From Paenibacillus sp. GSMTC-2017 (GTDB lineage: Bacteria; Bacillota; Bacilli; Paenibacillales; Paenibacillaceae), in the NCBI RefSeq assembly GCF_016019935.1, contig NZ_JAECMT010000004.1, forward strand, positions 372,833 to 436,832: a stretch of DNA of 64,000 bases, written 5' to 3'. Under the pieces are notes generated by a model. That model did not search any database, was not told where the DNA came from, and was given only the letters and a program-made list of their open reading frames with translations. Of the stretch, positions 15,767 to 22,732 are shown in pieces. The position numbers and the translations under genes were made by a program. Every line of letters begins with the position of its first letter. Position 1 is the stretch's first letter.

Positions 15767-15825
15767 TTGACATTGGCAGATTTTATGCGTTATAGTAACT
15801 GGGCAATATAACATACCGTTCGGTA
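15767..15825 (+). promoter_or_regulatory. MFS-gene promoter with TetR operator
   Basis: TTGACA (15767-15772), 18 bp, TATAGT (15791-15796), then the perfect palindrome TACCGTTCGGTA (15814-15825). With its flank the site reads AACATACCGTTCGGTA, identical at 15 of 16 positions to the operator facing the TetR gene. Confidence 0.72.
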
Positions 15826-15870
15826 CAATAAATTATCGGTACTAAAAAGAACGGGGGAAAGGTGTGGATT

Positions 15871-17094
15871 ATGGAGGAGGTTATAGAAAAAGGTACACGC
15901 AACGCCAATGTAGGGGTCACTTTATTGCCTCGTTACGTGACTTTATTGTTTGCTGTTGTTTGTGGCATGTCGGTGGCTAATATCTACTTTGCACAGCCGA
16001 TATTAGATAATCTGTCGAGTGAGTTTGGTATTGATCATTCAACCATCGGCATCCTTATTACGATTACGCAGATTTTCTACGCAGTGGGACTATTGCTGCT
16101 CGTACCGCTTGGAGATTTGCTAAATCAGCGTCGATTAATTATCGGACAGATGTCGTTATCTGTAATAGCACTCATTATTGTTGGAACTGCGACTTCAAGC
16201 ACTGTGCTCTTTGCAGGTATGGCGTTAGTTGGCTTGCTTGCCGTTGTAACACAGACTGTTGTTGCTTTTGCGGCAACGATGGCTGCATCTGACGAGCGTG
16301 GACGTATCGTTGGCACGATAACAAGCGGAATTGTAATTGGGATACTTCTTGCAAGATCTATTTCTGGCGTATTAACGGATTTTGCAGGTTGGCGTTCTGT
16401 GTATTTGGTCTCTGCTGCACTTCTGCTTCTTATGGTTTGGGCATTAGTTAAAGTGCTGCCGAATGTTGAGCGTGGGGTGACATCACTATCTTACTTTCAG
16501 TTGCTAAGGTCAGTCATGCAGTTGCTAGCACAAGAACGATTACTACGTATCCGTGCAGTTCTCGCAATGCTTATTTTTACTTCTTTCAGTATTTTGTGGA
16601 CGCCTTTAGTACTGCCGCTAAGTAGCCCGCCGATTTCTCTATCTCATACCGCCATAGGTGCATTTGGTTTCGTGGGAGTTGTTGGAGCGTTAGCTGCAGC
16701 AAGGGCGGGTAAGTTAGCTGACAGAGGGTATGGACAGAAAACGACAGGTGTATCCTTGGTCCTTTTAGTACTCTCTTGGTGGCTAATCAGCTATACAGAA
16801 CAGTCGTTATTCGCATTGGTCATCGGTATAATTCTGCTGGATCTAGCGGTTCAAGCTGTACATGTCATCAATCAAAGCATGATCTATACGCTCCGTGCTG
16901 ATGCACGAAGTCGGATTGCTGCTGGATATATGGTTTTTTATTCGATAGGAAGTGCTATAGGATCCATCGCATCTACTCAAATCTATGCACAATATGGCTG
17001 GAATGGAGTCTGCTTACTCGGAGCCTCAGTTAGTACGTTAGCTCTTCTGTTTTGGGCATTGACCAGGCATGTTACGGTCATCCATTTAAAGTAA
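15871..17094 (+). CDS. MFS transporter under TetR control
   Basis: A 407-residue 12-helix transporter. Helix 1 is LLFAVVCGMSVANIYFAQPI, a signature shared with YgaY/YbcL-like efflux proteins, and motif A appears as VPLGDLLNQRRLI after helix 2. The start is taken at ATG 15871, after AAAGGTG; GTG at 15862 is possible. The shared operators with the divergent TetR gene make this the main regulated target. The oxidoreductase and esterase downstream follow at short distances and may belong to the same detoxification unit. Confidence 0.87.
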   Translation: MEEVIEKGTRNANVGVTLLPRYVTLLFAVVCGMSVANIYFAQPILDNLSSEFGIDHSTIGILITITQIFYAVGLLLLVPLGDLLNQRRLIIGQMSLSVIALIIVGTATSSTVLFAGMALVGLLAVVTQTVVAFAATMAASDERGRIVGTITSGIVIGILLARSISGVLTDFAGWRSVYLVSAALLLLMVWALVKVLPNVERGVTSLSYFQLLRSVMQLLAQERLLRIRAVLAMLIFTSFSILWTPLVLPLSSPPISLSHTAIGAFGFVGVVGALAAARAGKLADRGYGQKTTGVSLVLLVLSWWLISYTEQSLFALVIGIILLDLAVQAVHVINQSMIYTLRADARSRIAAGYMVFYSIGSAIGSIASTQIYAQYGWNGVCLLGASVSTLALLFWALTRHVTVIHLK

Positions 17095-17134
17095 AGATAC
17101 ACAATATTAAGATTTTGAATAGGAGAGATTAGTC

Positions 17135-18196
17135 GTGGAAATAGGGATTACTTCGTTTGTTGATACAAAGCCGGATGTTCATACGGGTGAGGTGATTAGT
17201 CATGCCGAGCGATTGCGTGAAGTTGTCGAGGAAATTGTTCTTGCGGATCAGGTTGGACTTGATGTGTTTGGAGTAGGAGAGCATCATCGGGAAGATTATG
17301 CTGCTTCTTCTCCTGCAATGGTGTTGTCTGCGGCTGCATCACTGACTAAGCGGATACAACTAACGAGTGCGGTGACGGTACTTTCATCAGCTGACCCGGT
17401 ACGTGTATTTCAAGATTTCGCTACACTTGATGGTCTTTCGAATGGGCGTGCGGAAATTATGGCAGGTCGGGGCTCGTTTGTTGAATCGTTCCCATTGTTT
17501 GGTTATGACTTGAATGATTATGATGAGTTGTTTGAAGAACATTTGGAATTGCTTTTAAAAATTCGTGGTTCTGAAAAAGTAACATGGAAGGGTGGGCATC
17601 GTCCAGCGATTAATAACTTGGGCGTGTATCCACGTCCCGTGAACGAGGCTTTACCCATATGGGTTGGTAGCGGGGGGAATCAAAATTCAGCAATCCGTGC
17701 CGGTTTGCTAGGACTGCCGCTCATGCTTGCGATCATTGGCGGAAGTCCAATGCAATTTGAACCTCTTGTACAGCTTTATAAGAAAGCGGCGGCACATGCT
17801 GGTCATGATGAATCGAAGCTAAAGGTTGGTTCGCATTCAATAGGATTTATTGGCGAGGATACAGAGCGGGCAGCGGATACCTTTTTCCCATCTACTCAGC
17901 AAGGTATGAATAAACTGGGCAAGGAGCGGGGGTGGGCACATTATGATCGTGCCAGCTTCGATGCAGCACGCAGCTTTGACGGAGCTCTGTATGTAGGTGA
18001 CCCAGAAACGGTTGCCCAGAAGATTATTCATCTTCGCAAACATGTAGGGGTTACACGTTTTATGATGTATGTGCCGCTGAGCACAATGCCGCATGACCAA
18101 GTGATGAAAGCGATTGAGTTGTTAGGAACAAAGGTAGCTCCAATCGTTCGGGAGGAAGTAGCCAAGTGGGAAGCTGAGATGGAGCTTGGTACATAG
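17135..18196 (+). CDS. LLM-class flavin-dependent oxidoreductase
   Basis: A 353-residue bacterial-luciferase-like monooxygenase. It opens MEIGITSFVDTKPDVHTGEV, then VGEHHREDYAASSPAMVLSA, the flavin-site block of this superfamily, and later RAEIMAGRGSFVESFPLFGY and LPIWVGSGGNQNS. Members use reduced FMN or F420; Firmicutes generally use FMN. The GTG start at 17135 follows AGGAGAG. It lies 40 bp after the MFS gene on the same strand without a terminator, so co-transcription and induction by the same ligand are likely. The substrate is unknown. Confidence 0.86.
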   Translation: MEIGITSFVDTKPDVHTGEVISHAERLREVVEEIVLADQVGLDVFGVGEHHREDYAASSPAMVLSAAASLTKRIQLTSAVTVLSSADPVRVFQDFATLDGLSNGRAEIMAGRGSFVESFPLFGYDLNDYDELFEEHLELLLKIRGSEKVTWKGGHRPAINNLGVYPRPVNEALPIWVGSGGNQNSAIRAGLLGLPLMLAIIGGSPMQFEPLVQLYKKAAAHAGHDESKLKVGSHSIGFIGEDTERAADTFFPSTQQGMNKLGKERGWAHYDRASFDAARSFDGALYVGDPETVAQKIIHLRKHVGVTRFMMYVPLSTMPHDQVMKAIELLGTKVAPIVREEVAKWEAEMELGT

Positions 18197-18260
18197 ATCG
18201 CTTTAACTTTTAGTGAAAAAAATAGGATCAACCATACATGCAATTATAGGAGGAATTTAT

Positions 18261-19199
18261 ATGAATTTTGAAAGTCGCGTATCACCGCAATTACGGTCAA
18301 TTATAGAACAATTTCCTGGTTTTCAATTAGAGGATAATCTAGAAATGGGCAGGAGCATGTTGTCGAGTCCCCCAATTGAACAGTCCGAACACGTAAGTAC
18401 GACAAGCCGAATGATTCAAGGTGCTGGGGGCGAAATGCTAATCAAATTATATGAACCGGCCTTGCGAACTAGCGATAAGCTTCCGGCCATGCTTTGGATC
18501 CATGGGGGAGGTTATGTAATGGGTCACCCTAATATGGATGACGCTTTATGCGAGCGCTTCGTGCAAGAGGCTAAATGTGTCGTTGTTTCTGTCGATTATC
18601 GATTGGCTCCCGAACATCCCTATCCTGCCGCAATCAACGACTGTTATGCCGCATTGACATGGATGGCAAACGAAGCGGATTCGCTCGGCATTGATGTGAA
18701 TCGCCTCGCTATTGCTGGTGCAAGCGGTGGCGGCGGTTTGACTGCTGCGCTTGCCTTAATGGCTCGTGATAAGGGTGGACCAGCCCTCATCTTCCAAATG
18801 CCGCTGTATCCGATGATCGACAACCGTAATGATACAGCTTCAAGTCATGAGATTACTGCTGTTAATGCGACATGGAATCGGGCAAACAATGTGCATGCAT
18901 GGGGTATGTACTTAGGCGAGCATTACGGTGATAACGAAGTATCGCCATATGCCGTTCCAGCGAAAGCGGAAAGTTTAGCGGGGCTACCTCCGACCTATAC
19001 ATGCATCGGTCAGCTAGATCTGTTTAGAGATGAGACGATTGACTACGTGACACGCCTTGCGCAAGCGGGCGTAGACGTTGAATTCCATCTTTATCCCGGC
19101 GGCTTCCACAGCTTTGAGATGATCGTTCCTCTAGCAGAAGTCAGTAAGCGTGCAAGTAAAAGCTATGTGGAGGCAATGGCGAGAGCGCTTAATCCTTAA
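18261..19199 (+). CDS. Alpha/beta hydrolase, hormone-sensitive lipase (family IV) esterase
   Basis: A 312-residue esterase. HGGG in WIHGGGYVMG builds the oxyanion hole. The nucleophile Ser sits in GASGGG, the Asp in GQLDLFRDE and the His in GGFHSFE, so the triad is complete. The order and spacing are those of the HSL family. The start at 18261 is fixed by AGGAGG; the frame start at 18213 has none. It is probably transcribed with the oxidoreductase and ends at the terminator at 19211-19257. Likely substrates are short acyl esters. Confidence 0.88.
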   Translation: MNFESRVSPQLRSIIEQFPGFQLEDNLEMGRSMLSSPPIEQSEHVSTTSRMIQGAGGEMLIKLYEPALRTSDKLPAMLWIHGGGYVMGHPNMDDALCERFVQEAKCVVVSVDYRLAPEHPYPAAINDCYAALTWMANEADSLGIDVNRLAIAGASGGGGLTAALALMARDKGGPALIFQMPLYPMIDNRNDTASSHEITAVNATWNRANNVHAWGMYLGEHYGDNEVSPYAVPAKAESLAGLPPTYTCIGQLDLFRDETIDYVTRLAQAGVDVEFHLYPGGFHSFEMIVPLAEVSKRASKSYVEAMARALNP

Positions 19200-19210
19200 A
19201 CAGATAAAAC

Positions 19211-19257
19211 AAGCTATCTTCAAAGGTTAGAAATGACCTGTGAGATAGCTTTTTTTG
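19211..19257 (+). terminator. Terminator after esterase gene
   Basis: Arms AAGCTATCT / AGATAGCTT with a long loop containing AGGT / ACCT, then seven T. Confidence 0.8.
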
Positions 19258-19320
19258 TATGATCAGCAACACTTATTTGATGAGATAACAGGAAATGCAC
19301 ACATTGCTGATTACTACTAC

Positions 19321-20040
19321 TCAAAGCGAAACCAAAAATGTCTCTAGTTCGCGTCTTAGCCCGTTAGGATCGCTAAGCATCGGCAAATGTCCAGTCTTTA
19401 ACTCCACCACTTTTTGAGGGCTCAAATTAGCGATCATTTTATTTTGTAAGGGCAGACCAAACTCTTGGTCTTTCGTCAGCTTAACATATAATTTCGGAAC
19501 GGATGGTACTGCCGCATTTGTACGTTCAATATATACATGCTTGGACTCTGGAACGAAGCCATTAACGATCATCGTTGATTGTTCTGTAGACAGATCGTTG
19601 CATAAACCTGTGCGGATCGCAGACTCCGGCGGTTTCGTTCCCGCAAGACGTAAGATGACTGACATCAATAAATTTTTGGGGAAGGGAAGAGAGGACAAGA
19701 ATGAACCACCTTTACTAGGGATTGCCGCGCCAACGGCTACGAATCCGACTATGCGTTCTCTTAACTCATCGGCAAGTCTAAGTGCAAGTGCACCGCTAAG
19801 AGAATGGGCCACAATTACAAACTTCTGTACGTTCCACTTTTCTATTTGATCCCTCATGTCTTTCGTATAATCATCCATCTTAAGCGCCGATCTATCCTTA
19901 TCTAATCCTTTCCTGAGTGGCGAGTCCACAAGTAAAAACGGTGCCGTTAGCTCCTTCGTTACCCCATGCCAAATGCTGCTCTCTAGACCAGCCCCATGTA
20001 GAAATACAAATCCGATCTTCTCTTGTACTGTTTCGTTCAT
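19321..20040 (-). CDS. Alpha/beta hydrolase
   Basis: A 239-residue soluble hydrolase. The oxyanion segment FVFLHGAGLESSIWHG comes first. The nucleophile elbow is AHSLSG (Ser near residue 89), a late Asp is in KDQEFG, and the catalytic His is in TGHLPM near the end. This matches small YdeN/MenH-like serine hydrolases. AAGGATG 7 nt before 20040 selects that ATG rather than the upstream GTG. It is divergent from the WYL regulator, with a perfect operator-like palindrome between them. Confidence 0.83.
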   Translation of the reverse strand: MNETVQEKIGFVFLHGAGLESSIWHGVTKELTAPFLLVDSPLRKGLDKDRSALKMDDYTKDMRDQIEKWNVQKFVIVAHSLSGALALRLADELRERIVGFVAVGAAIPSKGGSFLSSLPFPKNLLMSVILRLAGTKPPESAIRTGLCNDLSTEQSTMIVNGFVPESKHVYIERTNAAVPSVPKLYVKLTKDQEFGLPLQNKMIANLSPQKVVELKTGHLPMLSDPNGLRRELETFLVSL

Positions 20041-20099
20041 TATGATCATCCTTTTCACATTAGTTGATGTTCCTTATGTTAGAAGCATATCAGTTAAAC

Positions 20100-20132
20100 A
20101 AGACAAATATTGTCTTATTTAGATGTTATAAT
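20100..20132 (+). promoter_or_regulatory. Palindromic operator and extended -10 promoter of the WYL regulator gene
   Basis: AAGACAA, 3 nt, TTGTCTT (20100-20116) is a perfect 7-bp inverted repeat. It overlaps the -35 region of an extended -10 promoter (TG at 20124, TATAAT at 20127-20132). It lies between the divergent hydrolase and WYL genes. Confidence 0.6.
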
Positions 20133-20160
20133 AAACAAAAAGATGAGATGAGGGATGTTT

Positions 20161-21111
20161 GTGCAAAAGTCGCAGCGCCTTATTCAAATGATAATGATCA
20201 TAAACGCCAGACGGTCCTTCACTGTTCAAGATTTAGCCGATGAGTTCGGACTTTCTACTCGTACAATAACGAGAGATTTGCAAGAGCTCAGTGAACTCGG
20301 CATACCGATATACTCGATTCAAGGAAGAGGCGGTGGGTATAAGCTGCTTCGGGAGCGGCTGTTGCCGCCAATCAGTTTTACGGAAGGGGAAGCAATTGCA
20401 TTGTTTTTCGCCTGTCACTCATTGGGGTACTTTGGATCACTTCCATTCGGGGAAGACTCAGAGTCGGCGCTACATAAGTTCTATCACTATTTGCCGAGTG
20501 ATGTTAAAGATAAAATTGACGAGATGAAGGAACGAGTCATGATTTGGAGTCCATATAGGCATATGTCGGCTGATGTTCTACAGACGTTGTTGCAAGCCAT
20601 TATGGGTAAATCGGTAGTTACCATTACGTACAATACAGCGAGTGGCCTATCAACACGAGATGTACAGCCTATCGGACTTTATACTAGCTCAGGATTTTGG
20701 TATTGTCCTGCTTTCTGCATGCAGAAGCAAGAGATGAGACAATTTCGTACTGACCGAATCGTTGAAGTTCAAATAAATGAGTCGGTTCCTTACCGAGAAG
20801 ATATAGCGAAGATGACGTTAGCAGATAAGCCTGATAAGGAACATTTGGAGCAAAATATTTTTTATGTGGAGTTAACGAAAAAGGGTGTCTGGCAACTGGA
20901 GTCGAATCCACGATTCGCCCCTTTTATTGCCCGTAAGGACGATGGAAGTGGAATAGCTGAGGTGACAATTGCGAAGGAAGATATTTCTTTTTATGTTGAT
21001 CTAATTTGGCCGCTCGCGGGGGACGCAAAGGTAGTTGGACCAATAGAAGCGATAGCATATGTGAAGCGAAAGATTGCGGAGATGAAGTCTATATACGGTT
21101 TGAGTGATTAG
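20161..21111 (+). CDS. HTH-WYL domain transcriptional regulator (YafY/DeoR-like)
   Basis: A 316-residue protein: an N-terminal winged helix (SQRLIQMIMIINARRSFTVQ, then DLADEFGLSTRTITRDLQEL), then a WYL domain from about residue 140 (SVVTITYNTASGLSTRDVQP IGLYTSSGFWYCPAFC), then a C-terminal WCX extension. WYL domains bind ligands such as single-stranded nucleic acid. GAGGG 6 nt before GTG 20161 supports that start over ATG 20155. Divergent to the hydrolase at 19321, whose control it probably shares with its own. Confidence 0.85.
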   Translation: MQKSQRLIQMIMIINARRSFTVQDLADEFGLSTRTITRDLQELSELGIPIYSIQGRGGGYKLLRERLLPPISFTEGEAIALFFACHSLGYFGSLPFGEDSESALHKFYHYLPSDVKDKIDEMKERVMIWSPYRHMSADVLQTLLQAIMGKSVVTITYNTASGLSTRDVQPIGLYTSSGFWYCPAFCMQKQEMRQFRTDRIVEVQINESVPYREDIAKMTLADKPDKEHLEQNIFYVELTKKGVWQLESNPRFAPFIARKDDGSGIAEVTIAKEDISFYVDLIWPLAGDAKVVGPIEAIAYVKRKIAEMKSIYGLSD

Positions 21112-21191
21112 TATCGAATATTGACGGATATTCATATAGGAAAATATTACATTCGTGTTAGACTATTAGTGAAGAGGACAGGAGGTTTTTT

Positions 21192-21353
21192 TTGAAAAAG
21201 AATGTCTTTGAAAAATTAATTATCGTTGTTATATGTATTAACATTATTAACGTACCCTACTCGTTAATCTTTTCAAAAGTGATTCCGTACTTCTCTATAG
21301 CTATATTGATTGTATTTGCACTATTGTTTCTTATCCAAAGAAAAAAAGTATAA
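21192..21353 (+). CDS. Small two-helix membrane protein
   Basis: A 53-residue ORF starting TTG at 21192 after AGGAGG with 6 nt spacing. Two hydrophobic segments, LIIVVICINIINVPYSLIF and YFSIAILIVFALLFLI, end in a basic QRKKV tail, so both ends are probably cytoplasmic. A hairpin terminator follows at 21367-21405. I do not recognise the family. The strong ribosome site and its own terminator support a real gene. Confidence 0.6.
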   Translation: MKKNVFEKLIIVVICINIINVPYSLIFSKVIPYFSIAILIVFALLFLIQRKKV

Positions 21354-21366
21354 TGGCGTACGAATA

Positions 21367-21405
21367 AAAGGATCGATTAACTCGAATAGAGCTAGCCGAT
21401 CCTTT
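21367..21405. terminator. Bidirectional terminator
   Basis: Arms AAAGGATCG / CGATCCTTT between the small membrane protein gene and the convergent acetyltransferase gene; the outer A and T runs serve both strands. Confidence 0.7.
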
Positions 21406-21409
21406 CTAT

Positions 21410-22186
21410 TTACTCACTAGGAGACACACATGGATAAGTCATTGCCAAACAAAGAAATCCACGTCTCTCTAATATTGGACGACTCATCGGACTGGCATCA
21501 ACGGTTAGCAAAGTAAATCCACGTTTCCATGCCTCTTGTGCACGAACAGCAATTAGAGCCTGATAGATACCTTTTCCCCGATACTCGGGTAAGGTTGAGC
21601 CTCCCCATAGACTGCCAAAAGACGTTCCCTCTTGCAAATGCATCCATGCTGCACTTACGACTTGTCCATTATCATCATAGGCAGCGTATATCTTCATACT
21701 ATCGGGATCATTTTTTATATCTTGTTTCAATTGTGTCCCTAATTCAGCATGAGGTTCATTCCAAATCGTTTCTTCTAATTTCATAACAAGATCAATTCCA
21801 GCATCGTCCGTAATAGGACGTATATAATCTGGAATTTCTAATGCAAGCAATGGATGTTCCGCGCCAACTTCCAAAATCATAAGTGCTTCGGCTTCCCCTA
21901 TTTCAAACCCCTTTGCCTGGAGTCTATCTCGCAAATTAGCAGGTTGATCATAGTCATATAACTTCCACTCAAATTGTTGACCGTGAGCTTTGAAATAGGC
22001 CATTTGTTCCTCGATAATATCGTCTGCGTTGTCTTCACTTAAGTTAGAGTAAGTGATATAACTTCCCGTCGTCGTATCTATTACTTGTCGAACAATGTGA
22101 CCAACTACTTCCCGCTTTGCACCTGGGTAATGAATACCGATTCGTTGCTCCTTATTAAATATTTCTAGTAGCGCATCTTTATTCAA
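21410..22186 (-). CDS. GNAT-family N-acetyltransferase
   Basis: A 258-residue protein whose C-terminal half is a GNAT domain: GSLWGGSTLPEYRGKGIYQA contains the acetyl-CoA pyrophosphate-binding R-G-K-G-I-Y loop. The N-terminal ~120 residues are a divergent first half, as in double-GNAT proteins. The TTG start at 22186 has AGGAGGGG 7 nt upstream. The substrate is unknown. No operon partner. Confidence 0.82.
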   Translation of the reverse strand: MNKDALLEIFNKEQRIGIHYPGAKREVVGHIVRQVIDTTTGSYITYSNLSEDNADDIIEEQMAYFKAHGQQFEWKLYDYDQPANLRDRLQAKGFEIGEAEALMILEVGAEHPLLALEIPDYIRPITDDAGIDLVMKLEETIWNEPHAELGTQLKQDIKNDPDSMKIYAAYDDNGQVVSAAWMHLQEGTSFGSLWGGSTLPEYRGKGIYQALIAVRAQEAWKRGFTLLTVDASPMSRPILERRGFLCLAMTYPCVSPSE

Positions 22187-22311
22187 TGGAAATCCCCTCC
22201 TAGCACTAGCATATCACGAATTTGGATGAAATGGGTATGTTGTCCATTCGGGCATTCGTTATTGGAATAGGATATATAGATGACACTGAAACAATAGACA
22301 GGAGGGATAAG

Positions 22312-22575
22312 ATGCCCAAAACAAATGATGGAAGAGTAGAAAACCAAGTGTACTCCAATCGTGTTGCGAGATCGGAATTCGATAGTCATTGGAGAACACA
22401 AATAACGAGAAGCGGATATGTGATCTATACTGCAACATCGAATCATGCGAAAGTAACAGTACTGCTAACGAATGGTTCAAGCAAGTTGCTCACTTTCAAT
22501 AGAGGAGGAAGAGTTATTGTAGGTTCTGGCGGTGTGAGTCATTACAGTAAGCCGCATATTGCAAAAGATATTTAG
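22312..22575 (+). CDS. Small hypothetical protein
   Basis: An 87-residue basic, soluble protein with no signal peptide. The second half is beta-rich with Gly loops (YVIYTATSNHAKVTVLLTNG, LTFNRGGRVIVGSGG). AGGAGGG before the ATG at 22312 fixes the start; the longer frame from 22222 has no such site. Family not recognised. Confidence 0.5.
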   Translation: MPKTNDGRVENQVYSNRVARSEFDSHWRTQITRSGYVIYTATSNHAKVTVLLTNGSSKLLTFNRGGRVIVGSGGVSHYSKPHIAKDI

Positions 22576-22636
22576 TTGAGAGAGGTTCAGCCTTGATTCG
22601 CTTCGAAGAGTAATGAATAAATTAACTAATCTTTTC

Positions 22637-22728
22637 CTCCCACTCTCACAAGGAAAGAGCTAGTCTTTGTCGAAGGTAAATACAAGTGGAAATAGATTGT
22701 ACTATCCGTCTTTGTGAGAAAGTGGGAG
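22637..22728 (+). promoter_or_regulatory. Possible SD-occluding hairpin before the TPR-S41 gene
   Basis: CTCCCACT(C)TCACAA at 22637-22651 can pair with TTGTGAG..AGTGGGAG at 22712-22728 across a 60-nt loop. The distal arm contains the GGGAG Shine-Dalgarno of the gene at 22733, so the fold would hide it. Confidence 0.4.
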
Positions 22729-22732
22729 AGAG

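Noticed and set aside
18197..18214. ATCGCTTTAACTTTT, identical to half of the GH8 operators
   Set aside because: The other half of the palindrome is absent and the site lies between two co-directional genes, so it is probably chance.
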